A stretch of 64,000 nucleotides of DNA from Cytophagaceae bacterium. GTDB lineage: Bacteria; Bacteroidota; Bacteroidia; Flavobacteriales; Flavobacteriaceae. The stretch covers positions 124,001 to 188,000 of the forward strand of contig PALD01000037.1 in NCBI GenBank assembly GCA_002710685.1, given 5' to 3'. Every line of letters begins with the position of its first letter. Within the stretch, counting starts at the first letter, position 1. Below the pieces are notes generated by a model. That model searched no databases and was not told where the DNA came from. It was given only the letters and a program-made list of their open reading frames with translations. Positions 51,383-61,068 of this stretch are shown here, in pieces. The translations under genes and the position numbers were made by a program.

Positions 51383-52735
51383 ATGTTCAAGAAAATACTT
51401 ATTGCAAATAGGGGGGAAATTGCCCTTCGTGTGATTCGCACCTGTAAAGAGATGGGTATCAAGACCGTGGCTGTTTACAGCACCGCTGATGCAGAGAGCC
51501 TTCATGTACGCTTTGCAGATGAGGCCGTGTGCATAGGGCCAGCGCCCAGTAGCGAGTCATACCTCAAGATGTCTAACATTATCGCAGCTGCCGAAATAAC
51601 GAACGCTGACGCTATTCACCCCGGGTACGGTTTCCTTTCAGAAAATGCCAAGTTCTCAAAAATCTGTGAGGAGCACGAGATAAAATTTATTGGGGCTTCC
51701 GCCGAAATGATCTCAAAAATGGGGGATAAGGCCACTGCAAAGGCCACCATGAAAGAAGCTGGTGTGCCATGCGTGCCAGGAAGTGAAGGCATCTTGTCAG
51801 ATTTTGCAGATGCTGAAAAAATTGCAAAAGAAATAGGATACCCCGTGATGCTCAAGGCTACTGCCGGTGGTGGTGGTAAGGGCATGCGCGCCGTGTGGAA
51901 GAAGGAAGACCTCAAGAAAGCATGGGATTCTGCCCGTCAGGAAGCTGGCGCCGCCTTTGGCAACGACGGCATGTACATGGAAAAACTTATTGAAGAACCC
52001 CGCCACATCGAAATCCAGGTAGTGGGAGACAGCAATGGCAAGGCATGTCACCTTTCTGAGCGTGACTGCTCGGTACAGCGCCGTCACCAGAAACTTACCG
52101 AAGAAACCCCTTCTCCGTTCATGACGGACAAGCTGCGAGAAGATATGGGTAATGCAGCCGTGCGCGCCGCAGAATATATCAGTTATGAAGGCGCCGGTAC
52201 CGTGGAATTCCTTGTGGACAAGCACCGCAATTTCTATTTCATGGAGATGAACACCCGTATCCAGGTAGAGCACCCCATCACGGAGCAAGTGGTTGATTAT
52301 GACCTGATCCGTGAGCAGATATTGGTTGCGGCAGGTGTGCCCATTTCAGGTAAAAACTACTATCCTCAATTGTGCAGCATCGAGTGCCGTATCAATGCAG
52401 AGGATCCCTATAACGACTTTAGGCCATCACCAGGGCGCATCACGAACCTGCACGCACCGGGAGGCCATGGCGTGAGGATTGACACACACGTGTACAGTGG
52501 CTACATGATACCGCCCAACTATGACTCGATGATTGCTAAGTTGATCACCACGGCCCAAACCCGTGAAGAGGCAATAAACAAGATGAAGCGTGCCCTTGAC
52601 GAGTTTGTGATAGAGGGCATCAAGACCACCATACCTTTCCATAGACAATTGATGGACCACCCAGATTATGTATCTGGCAACTATACCACAAAATTCATGG
52701 AAGACTTCAAGATGGCACCGCCAGAAGAAGAATAA
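51383..52735 (+). CDS. accC: Acetyl-CoA carboxylase biotin carboxylase subunit
   Basis: A 450-residue ATP-grasp enzyme that carboxylates biotin on BCCP. It opens with [20 protein letters not shown]; the glycine loop [12 protein letters not shown], the [13 protein letters not shown] region and [15 protein letters not shown] are all present. Normal length; strong terminator follows. Confidence 0.97.
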   Translation: MFKKILIANRGEIALRVIRTCKEMGIKTVAVYSTADAESLHVRFADEAVCIGPAPSSESYLKMSNIIAAAEITNADAIHPGYGFLSENAKFSKICEEHEIKFIGASAEMISKMGDKATAKATMKEAGVPCVPGSEGILSDFADAEKIAKEIGYPVMLKATAGGGGKGMRAVWKKEDLKKAWDSARQEAGAAFGNDGMYMEKLIEEPRHIEIQVVGDSNGKACHLSERDCSVQRRHQKLTEETPSPFMTDKLREDMGNAAVRAAEYISYEGAGTVEFLVDKHRNFYFMEMNTRIQVEHPITEQVVDYDLIREQILVAAGVPISGKNYYPQLCSIECRINAEDPYNDFRPSPGRITNLHAPGGHGVRIDTHVYSGYMIPPNYDSMIAKLITTAQTREEAINKMKRALDEFVIEGIKTTIPFHRQLMDHPDYVSGNYTTKFMEDFKMAPPEEE

Positions 52736-52743
52736 AAATCCAG

Positions 52744-52771
52744 GCCCCGCGTAATAGCGGGGCTTTTTTTT
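52744..52771 (+). terminator. Intrinsic terminator after accC
   Basis: GCCCCGC (52744-52750), loop GTAATA and GCGGGGC (52757-52763), then eight T. Confidence 0.93.
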
Positions 52772-52786
52772 GGCTTAAAGCCAAAA
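52768..52786. repeat. Dispersed palindrome TTTTGGCTT-A-AAGCCAAAA
   Basis: Perfect 9-bp arms, overlapping the T-run of the accC terminator and 34 bp before the next gene. Confidence 0.55.
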
Positions 52787-52820
52787 TATTTTCTCCACGA
52801 TTCCGCCTATATTTGAAGGT

Positions 52821-53939
52821 ATGGGACAATCTTTTTCATACTGGGAATTAAAGACGTGGTTCACCGATGTTGACCTTGCCATTGTGGGCAGTGGGATCAC
52901 GGGTCTTTCATGTGCCATAGAACTACGTAAAAAACATCCCAAAGCTAAAATACTGATTCTTGAAAAGGGAATCCTGCCCAACGGCGCCAGCACAAAGAAT
53001 GCGGGTTTTGCGTGTTTTGGCAGTCCATCTGAGATAATTGAGGATTTAAAAAGCCATAGTATGGATGAAGTCCTCGGCCTGGTTGAAAAACGTTTCAAGG
53101 GGCTCGAGATTTTACGACAGCGCTTAGGAGACAATACCATTAAATACGAGAAGAATGGCGGTTACGAGCTCTTTTTGGCCCAGGACAAGGATTTGTATAC
53201 CAAATGTTCAGAACGGCTCCCAGAGCTCAATAAAATGCTCCATGTACTATTTAAAGAAGATACTTTTGAGGCAGTTGACAATCTTTTTGGCCTTAAAAGG
53301 TTGATGCCACGACTTTTGCTGAACAAATTTGAAGGGCAGATTGATACCGGGGCGATGATGCATGCGCTGCTGGCGTATGCACAAAAGCAGGATATTCTAA
53401 TCCTCAATGGGCAACAGGTGCTAGACTTTGAGGACCAAGGGAACCGGGTGGTCATAAAGACCGGTGATTTTGAGCTTCAATCGCGCCAGTTATTCATTGC
53501 CACAAACGGTTTCGCCGAAAGGCTAAAAATAAAGCATGTTAAACCCGCGCGTGCCCAGGTATTGATCACTAAACCCATAAAGAACCTGCATATCAAAGGC
53601 ACTTTTCATCTGGACCGGGGGTATTATTATTTTAGGAATGTAGATGACCGTATCTTGCTGGGCGGCGGCCGCAACCTGGATATCGCAGGTGAAACGACGA
53701 TGACCATGGGCACCACCCCGCTTATCCAGCACAGGCTCAGGCAATTATTGCAAGAAGTGATTTTACCTGGAGTTGACTTTGAGATAGCACACTGCTGGAG
53801 CGGCATCATGGGTGTGGGCAAGCAAAAAAAGCCCATCGTGGGCAGGCTTTCGCCAAATGTTGCCTATGGCGTACGCCTGGGCGGAATGGGTGTTGCCATG
53901 GGCAGCCTGGTGGGCAGGGAACTTGCTGAGGGCCTATAA
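52821..53939 (+). CDS. FAD-dependent oxidoreductase (DadA/glycine oxidase-like)
   Basis: A 372-residue flavoprotein of the D-amino acid oxidase superfamily. The dinucleotide-binding motif is VDLAIVGSGITGLSCAIEL (about 17-35), and GVRLGGMGVAMGSLVG at the C-terminus closes the FAD site. HCWSGIMGVGKQKKPIVG is typical of the family. Probably oxidises an amine or amino acid; electron acceptor unknown. The C-terminus overlaps the convergent LuxR-type gene by 6 bp. Substrate not deducible. Confidence 0.82.
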   Translation: MGQSFSYWELKTWFTDVDLAIVGSGITGLSCAIELRKKHPKAKILILEKGILPNGASTKNAGFACFGSPSEIIEDLKSHSMDEVLGLVEKRFKGLEILRQRLGDNTIKYEKNGGYELFLAQDKDLYTKCSERLPELNKMLHVLFKEDTFEAVDNLFGLKRLMPRLLLNKFEGQIDTGAMMHALLAYAQKQDILILNGQQVLDFEDQGNRVVIKTGDFELQSRQLFIATNGFAERLKIKHVKPARAQVLITKPIKNLHIKGTFHLDRGYYYFRNVDDRILLGGGRNLDIAGETTMTMGTTPLIQHRLRQLLQEVILPGVDFEIAHCWSGIMGVGKQKKPIVGRLSPNVAYGVRLGGMGVAMGSLVGRELAEGL

Positions 53940-54677
53940 AAAGGCATTGGCATACTGTTGCCAGTCCTTTGTGCTGCGTATATTCAGTTTCTTGATGATT
54001 GTTTTCCTGTGGGTGGCAACGGTGCCTTCAGAGAGGTACAGGTCTGCGGCAATCATCTTGTTGAGCTTGCCCATGCTGATGCATTTAAAGACTTCAAGTT
54101 CACGCAGGGTGAGTTGATCAAAATGTTCTTTGTTATTCATCCTAAAATGAAACTGGGCCTTTAATTTATCAAGGTGCTTGATGGCATGTGGGAGGTTCTT
54201 ATGGTCAATCTCCAGCCTTATCTCTGTCTTGTCGTAAGATCTTTTTATTTCGTATTTCACTTCTTTAGGCTCTTCAAGTGGTTGTATTTCTTCTATTAAA
54301 AAATCCAGGGCTTGTTCCTTATCAGAAAAATATTTTGGGGGTAAAATGGAGTTTACGTTGTTAAAGGAATCTATGAGCGACAGGTGCGCTTGCTCTTCCC
54401 GGGGGACGGTAAATGCAACCTTGCGCAGGCCTATCTTGTACTGAGGTTGCAAGATGCTCTTGTCTATCCACTGGTGAAGCTCTTGGGGTATGTTGAGGTT
54501 AAAGTTTTCCTTGAGCCACAATATGCCCTGGGGCCGTACTTTTTTAAAGAACTTGATGAAGTTCTTGAGTTCAGCCTGAAACTGGTCAACGCTCAGTTGT
54601 TTTTTGCTCCATTCCTGGACCAAAATGGCATTTTGTTTTTCAATCGTGAGAAAATCTGAATGGTAAATTTGTGACAT
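53934..54677 (-). CDS. LuxR-type helix-turn-helix transcriptional regulator
   Basis: A 247-residue regulator. The last 65 residues are a GerE/LuxR domain (LTLRELEVFKCISMGKLNKM, then SEGTVATHRKTIIKKLNIRS). The first 175 or so are mostly helical with no receiver-domain aspartate pocket that I can see, so it is not a plain response regulator. It sits downstream of the LytTR gene in the same direction with a 145-bp gap holding direct repeats, so it may be under LytTR control. Confidence 0.8.
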   Translation of the reverse strand: MSQIYHSDFLTIEKQNAILVQEWSKKQLSVDQFQAELKNFIKFFKKVRPQGILWLKENFNLNIPQELHQWIDKSILQPQYKIGLRKVAFTVPREEQAHLSLIDSFNNVNSILPPKYFSDKEQALDFLIEEIQPLEEPKEVKYEIKRSYDKTEIRLEIDHKNLPHAIKHLDKLKAQFHFRMNNKEHFDQLTLRELEVFKCISMGKLNKMIAADLYLSEGTVATHRKTIIKKLNIRSTKDWQQYANAFL

Positions 54678-54754
54678 TATTGGTGGGGTGGTAAAAATTT
54701 GATACCCCTAAAGTCATAAAACCATAACTTCTAGGCCCCCTGTTTACAGGGGTT

Positions 54755-54784
54755 TGTCATGAAAGGACGGTTATCTGTCATGAA
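54755..54784. promoter_or_regulatory. Direct repeat TGTCATGAA x2, 21-bp pitch (candidate LytTR site)
   Basis: TGTCATGAA at 54755-54763 and again at 54776-54784, with the second extending to the dyad TGTCAT-GA-ATGACA. LytTR proteins typically bind two 9-bp direct repeats spaced by about 12 bp, which is exactly this layout. Located between the LytTR and LuxR genes. Confidence 0.5.
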
Positions 54785-54822
54785 TGACATGTCCTGGTCC
54801 ATATAAAAATTGAAAATCACTT

Positions 54823-56550
54823 TTAAGAAGCAAAAAGGGGATGGCGTTCTTCTCTCAACATTTGCTTATAGGTACGCGATAAGGGTATCGTCTTGCCATC
54901 ATCAAGGAGCACCTGGGCTGTATGTACGGCCTTTACCTTTTCAAGGTTTACCACAAAAGACCTGTGCACCTGGAGAAAGCCTTGCTCTTCAAGTTCTTCA
55001 AGACGTTCTTTAAGGCTGTTTCTTTCAGTCATGGGGAGCTGCTGGTTCTCCACGTAGTAATCCAGGTAATGGCCCTCACTTTTTACATAGTATAGCTTAT
55101 TGAGCTTTACGACCTGTTTGCTGTTGAGTATAATGGTTTCTTCAGTCGATTCTTTGGCCTTGAGCCCCGCTTTCAATTTGTTGAACGCGTTGAGTATTTC
55201 TTCATGGCGTTTTTCTAGATCTACCTTCTTGCGCTGGGTCTTCTTGTATTTTTTATAGACCAGGATCAAGATGGCCACAACCAGTAATGCGGTTATACCC
55301 AGGGCGATGAGATAGGTGTTTGACTTCTTGTTTTGATCAAGGGCGGCGACAAGTTCTTCTTCCTTAGCATCCAGGTCATAGGCATTTGCGGCCATAAGAA
55401 CTTTGCCCAAGTCGTTATGTTTTATAAGACTATCCTTTATTGTGGTATAGGTATTAAGTGCCTTATAGGCTTCATCCAGTTTGCCTTGCTTTTCCTTTAT
55501 TTCGGCAATTTCAAGGTAAAGGGGATATAAATACGGTGTGGAGCGATATTTTTTTATAAGGTTTGCGCTTGAGTCCACTACTCTTTCCGCAGCGTCATAA
55601 TCACCTTCTTTGTTGTGAAGTTTGAGCTCTACGGAGAGCATCATGACGGCCCGTTGACCATTATAATCTGGTAGGTTTATTGCCTTGGCCTTTTTTAAAT
55701 TTGCTTTTGCCAAATCCAGCTTATCTAGCGAGATATAAGCACTGGCAAGGTTTTGATAGATAGATGAGCGTTGTAGCGGGGAAATGGTGCGTTCGTTTTC
55801 TAAAAGTTTATTGTAATAATATACGCTGCTGTCCGGCATTTTACGTATGCCATAGTTTGCAGCAAGGTTCTTGGTGGCCATCTCGAGCAAGCGGGGTTCA
55901 TTTTTCTGTAAGGCTTCTTCATAGGCACGTTTAAACCATCTTGCTGCTTCCTCATTTTGATAGAGGCGTGCATATGTATGTGCCAGGTCAGAGTATGTGG
56001 TGATGAGATTTGGCGAGTTGAGCGAGTCAAATATTTTGGCTGCAGCCAAATGATTATCTGCAGCCTTGTTGAGGTCGCCCTGTTTCATTTGTGACCTTGC
56101 CCGGTAAGACAGGCCCATGGCATAGAGCAGTTTGTCATCTTGTGATTCTGCAAGTTCAATGATTTTATCTGCCGTTGTGCTTAACTTATCATATTTTTCC
56201 GCACGTCCAGTGGTAGAGGCCAGGGTGCGCAGTATCCTTATCTTAAGTTCCATGGGGCCTGCGGTGGAGAGTGCTTCGGCCTTTTCAAGATTTTCTATCG
56301 CAACGTCAAGCTTGTTCTTGCGCATTGCGCCAGATGCTATTGTAAAATAACCTTCTGCCTGCTTGAGCTTATCGCTGCTCCTTATGAGCTTTTCTCCCTG
56401 GGCGATCAGGCTGTCAGGATGTGGGGTGTTCTGCGGGCGATTTACTGGGGGTCCTGATTGCCCGTAAGATTGTATGGTAAGGAAAATAAAGAAAAGGCAG
56501 CTTAAGAGCAAGGGTTTGCCCGCCTGTTGTAAGGATTGTGTGGCAATCAT
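54823..56550 (-). CDS. TPR-containing LytTR family transcriptional regulator (membrane)
   Basis: A 575-residue protein with an N-terminal signal-like segment (about 14-30), a long TPR region (about 45-395), one membrane helix (about 420-440, YLIALGITALLVVAILILVYKK split here), a coiled stretch and a C-terminal LytTR DNA-binding domain (about 480-570; KLNKLYYVKSEGHYLDYYV, FLQVHRSFVVNL). The TPRs face the periplasm and the DNA-binding domain the cytoplasm, so it is a one-component membrane regulator. Signal unknown. Confidence 0.85.
   Translation of the reverse strand: MIATQSLQQAGKPLLLSCLFFIFLTIQSYGQSGPPVNRPQNTPHPDSLIAQGEKLIRSSDKLKQAEGYFTIASGAMRKNKLDVAIENLEKAEALSTAGPMELKIRILRTLASTTGRAEKYDKLSTTADKIIELAESQDDKLLYAMGLSYRARSQMKQGDLNKAADNHLAAAKIFDSLNSPNLITTYSDLAHTYARLYQNEEAARWFKRAYEEALQKNEPRLLEMATKNLAANYGIRKMPDSSVYYYNKLLENERTISPLQRSSIYQNLASAYISLDKLDLAKANLKKAKAINLPDYNGQRAVMMLSVELKLHNKEGDYDAAERVVDSSANLIKKYRSTPYLYPLYLEIAEIKEKQGKLDEAYKALNTYTTIKDSLIKHNDLGKVLMAANAYDLDAKEEELVAALDQNKKSNTYLIALGITALLVVAILILVYKKYKKTQRKKVDLEKRHEEILNAFNKLKAGLKAKESTEETIILNSKQVVKLNKLYYVKSEGHYLDYYVENQQLPMTERNSLKERLEELEEQGFLQVHRSFVVNLEKVKAVHTAQVLLDDGKTIPLSRTYKQMLREERHPLFAS
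56035..56050. repeat. Dispersed palindrome TTTGGCTGCAGCCAAA inside the LytTR gene
   Basis: A perfect 16-bp palindrome; on the gene strand it encodes HLAAAKIF. Confidence 0.6.
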
Positions 56551-56571
56551 GATTTTAGGGTCGGTTGTTAT

Positions 56572-56586
56572 AACCTTAAAAAGGTT
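56572..56586. repeat. Inverted repeat AACCTT-AAA-AAGGTT upstream of the LytTR gene
   Basis: Six-bp arms 21 bp before the ATG at 56550, followed at once by another AAGGTT. It could be a leader hairpin or an operator. Confidence 0.35.
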
Positions 56587-56653
56587 AAGGTTGCCCCGAA
56601 GATTACAAAATATTAGCTTAATGGCAAGTTTTACAGCGGTTTAATATGAATTC

Positions 56654-57583
56654 CTACAAATGGTTTTTCTTAAGAAAGACCACCTGCCCCTTGCTAACTT
56701 CTTGATTTGCAATAAAAAATAAGGGCTTTCCTTCTCTATTGGCCTTGACCAAATAATTCTCCCCCTTGTAATAACTATGTTCAACAATTGCCTTGATGCT
56801 TGTTCTTATTGAACTCGTGACCAACTGATGGGGCAGGAACACCTGTTCTTTGCCATCGATGATAAGTTTTGAAACGTCACCAAAAAAAGAAGCTACATAT
56901 TCATCCCTGGGATTGTTGAAGATAGTTTTGGGAGAACCAGATTGTATGAAAGAACCATCACGCATCAGTTTGATTTCATCACTGAAGGTCAGGGCTTCCT
57001 CACTGTCGTGGGTCGCGGTGATGCAGGTGATGTTCTGGACTTTTAGGTATGCATATAGATTTCGCCGTAAGGCATTTCTGCGAAAGTTATCAATATGTGA
57101 AAAAGGCTCATCCAGCAGCAGTAGTTCTGGTTCTTTTGCGATGGCACGGGCCAGGGCAACGCGCTGTTTTTGACCACCGCTCAATAACTTTACGTGCGTG
57201 TCGCGATACCCTGCCATATCAACAACTTTGAGCAGTTCGTCAACGCGGTCTGCACTTTCCTGCTTTAAACGGCGAGAGAGGTGTTTTGCAATGTTTTCTT
57301 CTACCGAAATAAAGGGCATCAAGTCAAAATCTTGTGCGAGGTACTTGATGAACGGCTCGCCCGGTACAAGGTTGTAGTCTGGCCCCAGCATTTTATGGTT
57401 GTCCCACTTGAGCTCGCCGTGCTCCAGGGGTAGCAAGCCATAAATCAATTTTAGCAGTGTGCTTTTACCGCAGCCGCTCTCGCCCAGTATAGATATGTGT
57501 CTTCCTTTCTCAACCTGAAAATCCAGGTTTTTGAGGATAGTGGTTTCCGCGTAAGCGAAAGAGGAAATATGGACATCAAGCAT
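56654..57583 (-). CDS. ABC transporter ATP-binding protein (PotA/CysA-like)
   Basis: A 309-residue ATPase. Walker A GESGCGKS (34-41), signature LSGGQ (134-138) and Walker B LLLLDEP (154-160) are canonical. About 90 residues follow the core (from around 220), a probable TOBE-like regulatory region, which is usual for uptake ATPases of the polyamine, iron or sulfate type. No permease or binding protein is adjacent, so it is an orphan in this window. Single gene, with a terminator of the S9 gene directly upstream. Confidence 0.88.
   Translation of the reverse strand: MLDVHISSFAYAETTILKNLDFQVEKGRHISILGESGCGKSTLLKLIYGLLPLEHGELKWDNHKMLGPDYNLVPGEPFIKYLAQDFDLMPFISVEENIAKHLSRRLKQESADRVDELLKVVDMAGYRDTHVKLLSGGQKQRVALARAIAKEPELLLLDEPFSHIDNFRRNALRRNLYAYLKVQNITCITATHDSEEALTFSDEIKLMRDGSFIQSGSPKTIFNNPRDEYVASFFGDVSKLIIDGKEQVFLPHQLVTSSIRTSIKAIVEHSYYKGENYLVKANREGKPLFFIANQEVSKGQVVFLKKNHL
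57545..57560. repeat. Imperfect dispersed palindrome TTCCGC-GTAA-GCGAAA
   Basis: TTTCGC-form variant with one mismatch inside the 5' end of the ABC gene; encodes FAYAET. Confidence 0.35.
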
Positions 57584-57596
57584 GCTGCAAATTTAA

Positions 57597-57621
57597 AAAG
57601 ACCCCGTAAAGCTGCGGGGCC
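57597..57621 (-). terminator. Terminator after the S9 peptidase gene
   Basis: On the minus strand CCCCG, an 8-base loop and CGGGG are followed by TCTTTTT. It ends the S9 peptidase transcript ahead of the ABC gene. Confidence 0.75.
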
Positions 57622-57646
57622 TTTTGATTTTTATATTGTGCCGTGG

Positions 57647-59803
57647 TTATCCTTTTAGCTTTTCGGGGAGGTTCTCATATCCCATGTTATATAGTGTAAA
57701 AGCAAACAGGTCAGCATATTGCTCGATGGTCTTGCTCACGGGAGTGCCTGCGCCGTGACCTGCATCTGTCTCAATGCGTATCAATACGGGAGCATCGCCA
57801 GCCTGTTTTTCTTGTAGTTCTGCGGCAAACTTAAAGCTATGTGCAGGCACTACACGGTCATCATGGTCACCGGTGGTCACGAGGGTTGCGGGATATTTTA
57901 CGCCGGCCTTCACGTTGTGCACGGGTGAATAATCTTTAATGTACTCAAACATCTCCTTGCTATCTTCAGACGTTCCATAGTCATAGGCCCAGCCAGCTCC
58001 TGCGGTAAAGGTGTGATAGCGCAGCATGTCCATAACGCCCACGGCGGGCAGGGCAACTTTCATGAGGTCTGGGCGCTGGGTCATCGTTGCGCCCACAAGA
58101 AGGCCGCCGTTTGACCCTCCGCGGATAGCGAGGTAGTCGCTTGAGGTGTAGTTCTCGCTGATCAAGTATTCCGCGGCAGCGATAAAATCATCAAAGACAT
58201 TTTGTTTTTGCATCTTGGTACCGGCATCGTGCCATGCTTTACCATACTCGCCACCGCCACGCAGATTGGGCACGGCATAGACGCCGCCCATTTCCATCCA
58301 GATGGCATTTGCAATGCTGAACGAGGGTGTCAGGCTAATGTCAAAACCGCCATAACCGTAAAGTATCGTAGGGTTTTTGCCATTGAGTTCAAGGCCTTTT
58401 TTATAGGTGATTATCATGGGCACTTTTGTGCCATCCTTCGAGGTGTAGAACACCTGTTTACTTTCATAATCCTCAGGATTGAAATGGATGTCTGGTTTTC
58501 TATACAGTTCAGAGGTGCCGTTTTCTATATCATATTTATAGATGCTCCCGGGTGTTTTATAGTTTGTAAAGGAGTAGTACAGCTCCTTTTCTTCTTTTTC
58601 TGCCCCAAAACCGCCAGCACTCCCCACTCCGGGCAATTCAACTTCCCTAATGAGCTTGCCGTCATAATCATATTGCTTTATTTGAGAAATTGCATCTACC
58701 ATATATTGTGTAAAAAAGTATCCACCGGCAGTTGAGGGGCTCAGGACATGCTCGGTCTCTGGGATAAAATCCACCCAGTTTTCAGGAGTGGGGCTTGAGG
58801 CATCGACCGTTACAATCTTACGGTTAGGGGCATCAAGATTAGTGACTATAAATAATTTACTTCCCACATTATCAATAATATAAGAGTCTGTATCTGTGTT
58901 GTCAAGAATTGTGATGAACTTGGCTCTGGGCTTGGTTAGATCCTTGATCAACAATTTGTTTCCTGAGGTTGAAACCCTGGGGGAAAGAATTAAATATCTA
59001 TCATCTTCAGTGACATTTCCATAGATATAACGGTGTTTTTCTTCTGGCTTACCGCCAAAAATCAGCTCATCCTCACTTTGTGGCGTCCCCAGCTTATGAT
59101 AGAATACCTTATGCTGGTCAGTCTTTGCTGAAAGTTCGCTGCCCTCAGGCTTGTCATAGCTGGAATAGTAGAACCCCTCGTTCCCCTTCCAGGACATCCC
59201 GCTGAATTTTATATCCACGAGGGTATCTTCAGTGATTTGCTTGGTCTCAGCATCAAGGACCAAAACCTTACGCCAATCGCTGCCGCCTTCTGAAATACTG
59301 TAGGCAGCGAGTTTGCCATTTTTTGAAAAGCTCATGCCGCCCAGGGAGATGGTGCCGTCTTCTGCAAAGGTGTTGGGATCCAGGAAAACCTCTGCGGTTT
59401 CTGGGTCCTGGCCGGTTTTATAGCGATAGATCACATATTGATTCTGCAAGCCATCATTTTTATAAAAATAGGTATAATCACCTTCTTTAAAGGGAGCACC
59501 TATCTTTTCATAATTCCAGATTTTTTCAAGTTTTTTCTTTATTTCTTCCCGGTAGGGTATTTTGTCCAGATACCCAAAAGTCACTTGATTTTCTTCTTTT
59601 ACCCACGCTTCGGTTTCTGGGCTACGGTCGTTCTCCAGCCACCGGTAAGGGTCTGGCACGTCAGTGCCAAAATAGGTGTCAAGGGTATCAACTTTTTTTG
59701 TCTTGGGATAGTCTACTGTCATTGCAGTATCGGTTTTTTTGGATTCATCCACACATGAAAACAGCGTGATGGCTGCAAGTGGGAGTAGAAGTGTTCTCTT
59801 CAT
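57647..59803 (-). CDS. Prolyl oligopeptidase family serine peptidase (S9), lipoprotein
   Basis: A 718-residue peptidase from ATG 59803; a longer reading to 59866 lies upstream of a good signal and is unlikely. The N-terminus [17 protein letters not shown] is a lipoprotein signal with the lipobox LFSC. The beta-propeller gate covers about 75-430 and the alpha/beta-hydrolase domain the rest. The catalytic triad is S564 (GGSNGG), Asp in DHDDRVVP and His in DAGHGAG. It cleaves short peptides after proline, outside the cytoplasm. Monocistronic. Confidence 0.93.
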   Translation of the reverse strand: MKRTLLLPLAAITLFSCVDESKKTDTAMTVDYPKTKKVDTLDTYFGTDVPDPYRWLENDRSPETEAWVKEENQVTFGYLDKIPYREEIKKKLEKIWNYEKIGAPFKEGDYTYFYKNDGLQNQYVIYRYKTGQDPETAEVFLDPNTFAEDGTISLGGMSFSKNGKLAAYSISEGGSDWRKVLVLDAETKQITEDTLVDIKFSGMSWKGNEGFYYSSYDKPEGSELSAKTDQHKVFYHKLGTPQSEDELIFGGKPEEKHRYIYGNVTEDDRYLILSPRVSTSGNKLLIKDLTKPRAKFITILDNTDTDSYIIDNVGSKLFIVTNLDAPNRKIVTVDASSPTPENWVDFIPETEHVLSPSTAGGYFFTQYMVDAISQIKQYDYDGKLIREVELPGVGSAGGFGAEKEEKELYYSFTNYKTPGSIYKYDIENGTSELYRKPDIHFNPEDYESKQVFYTSKDGTKVPMIITYKKGLELNGKNPTILYGYGGFDISLTPSFSIANAIWMEMGGVYAVPNLRGGGEYGKAWHDAGTKMQKQNVFDDFIAAAEYLISENYTSSDYLAIRGGSNGGLLVGATMTQRPDLMKVALPAVGVMDMLRYHTFTAGAGWAYDYGTSEDSKEMFEYIKDYSPVHNVKAGVKYPATLVTTGDHDDRVVPAHSFKFAAELQEKQAGDAPVLIRIETDAGHGAGTPVSKTIEQYADLFAFTLYNMGYENLPEKLKG

Positions 59804-59827
59804 GATGAATGGGGTTAAGTGTTTGAC

Positions 59828-59835
59828 CAAATATA
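59828..59835 (-). promoter_or_regulatory. Candidate -7 box (TATATTTG) for the S9 peptidase gene
   Basis: TATATTTG on the minus strand, 24 bp before the ATG at 59803; no TTG 19 bp upstream. Confidence 0.4.
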
Positions 59836-59879
59836 AACCAAAAAAAACCTCCCACACACGCAGCATGAGAGGCTATGTA

Positions 59880-59895
59880 TTTCGCAGCAGCGAAA
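59880..59895. repeat. Dispersed palindrome TTTCGC-AGCA-GCGAAA
   Basis: Exact copy of the TTTCGC form, 7 bp beyond the asd stop codon. Confidence 0.6.
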
Positions 59896-59902
59896 AAATT
59901 AT

Positions 59903-60892
59903 TTATACGAGTTCTTTAGCAGCCAGATACTCTGCAATCTGTACGGCATTTGTTGCTGCACCTTTTCTCAGGTTATCTGCAACCACCCACATGTTTAAAG
60001 TATTGGGCTGGGAGTCGTCTCTTCTTAATCGGCCCACAAAAACATCGTTCTTGCCCTCTGCATAAATGGGCATGGGGTAGGTGTTTGTATCTGGGTTGTC
60101 CTGCACGGTAACGCCATCAGTCCCAGAGAGCAGCTTGCGCACCTCGGCAAGGTCAAAATCATTTTCAAATTCTACATTGATGGCCTCGCTATGCCCGCCC
60201 ACCACCGGGATTCTCACCGCAGTCGCGGTCACGGCGATGGTGCTGTCACCTAAAATCTTTTGCGTTTCGCGCACAAGCTTCATCTCTTCTTTAGTATAAC
60301 CGTTTTCTTCAAAAACATCACAGGCTGGGATGGCGTTGCGGTGTATGGGGTAATGATAGGCCATCTCCCCCTGCTCGCCCACATATTCATTTTCAAGTTG
60401 GCGCACGGCCTTCACACCGGTTCCGGTAATACTTTGATAAGTAGAAACCACAAGTCTCTTGATCTTGTATTGCTTGTGCAATGGTGCTAGTGATAGCACC
60501 ATTTGTATGGTGGAGCAGTTGGGGTTTGCAATGATCTTGTCACTCTCCTCCAGTTGATCTGCATTGATTTCAGGCACGATAAGTTTCTTGGTAGGGTCCA
60601 TCCTCCAGGCTGAGGAGTTGTCAACCACGGTCGTGCCTACCTCTGCAAACTTAGGTGCATATTCAAGTGAGGTGCCACCCCCGGCAGAAAAAATAGCGAT
60701 GTCAGGCCTTGCGGCAATCGCATCGGCCATGGAGTGAATGGTATATTCCTTACCCTTGTAGGAAACCTTTTTGCCCACGGACTTCTCTGAAGCCACGGGA
60801 ATCAATTCCGTTACCGGGAAATTTCTTTCTTCAAGTACTTTTAGCATCACTTGGCCTACCATACCGGTAGCACCTACAACGGCTATTTTCAT
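59903..60892 (-). CDS. asd: Aspartate-semialdehyde dehydrogenase
   Basis: A 329-residue NADP-dependent enzyme that makes aspartate semialdehyde for lysine, threonine, methionine and diaminopimelate. MKIAVVGATGMVGQVMLKVL is the Rossmann opening, the catalytic cysteine is in NPNCSTIQM and the active-site histidine in VVGGHSEAINV. Normal length. A canonical promoter precedes it. Confidence 0.96.
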   Translation of the reverse strand: MKIAVVGATGMVGQVMLKVLEERNFPVTELIPVASEKSVGKKVSYKGKEYTIHSMADAIAARPDIAIFSAGGGTSLEYAPKFAEVGTTVVDNSSAWRMDPTKKLIVPEINADQLEESDKIIANPNCSTIQMVLSLAPLHKQYKIKRLVVSTYQSITGTGVKAVRQLENEYVGEQGEMAYHYPIHRNAIPACDVFEENGYTKEEMKLVRETQKILGDSTIAVTATAVRIPVVGGHSEAINVEFENDFDLAEVRKLLSGTDGVTVQDNPDTNTYPMPIYAEGKNDVFVGRLRRDDSQPNTLNMWVVADNLRKGAATNAVQIAEYLAAKELV

Positions 60893-60917
60893 AATCTTTA
60901 CATTAAAAATTGGACGG

Positions 60918-60947
60918 CAAAATTAGTAACTGCTTCACGTTAAGCAA
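60918..60947 (-). promoter_or_regulatory. Flavobacterial promoter for asd
   Basis: On the minus strand TTG (60947-60945), exactly 19 bp, then TAATTTTG (60925-60918). The ATG at 60892 is about 25 bases beyond. Confidence 0.75.
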
Positions 60948-60992
60948 TCATTATATCAAAAAAATACAGATTTCCTGATTTTGTTATTTTCA

Positions 60993-61024
60993 TAAAAAAA
61001 GACCCTCCCGTTTTTGGGAGGGTT
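60993..61024 (-). terminator. Intrinsic terminator after mscL
   Basis: On the minus strand CCCTCCC-AAAAAC-GGGAGGG, then TCTTTTTTT. Confidence 0.9.
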
Positions 61025-61068
61025 TAGTTAGACTACAATGGTGTAGCGGTCTTCCGCCGGTTGGCGAA

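Noticed and set aside
54736-54752. CCCCTG-TTTA-CAGGGG hairpin as terminator of the LytTR gene
   Set aside because: No T-run follows on the minus strand, so termination is not supported; it may be a plain hairpin.
58202-58735. 177-codon open frame on the plus strand inside the S9 peptidase gene
   Set aside because: Antisense shadow of a gene with intact catalytic triad.
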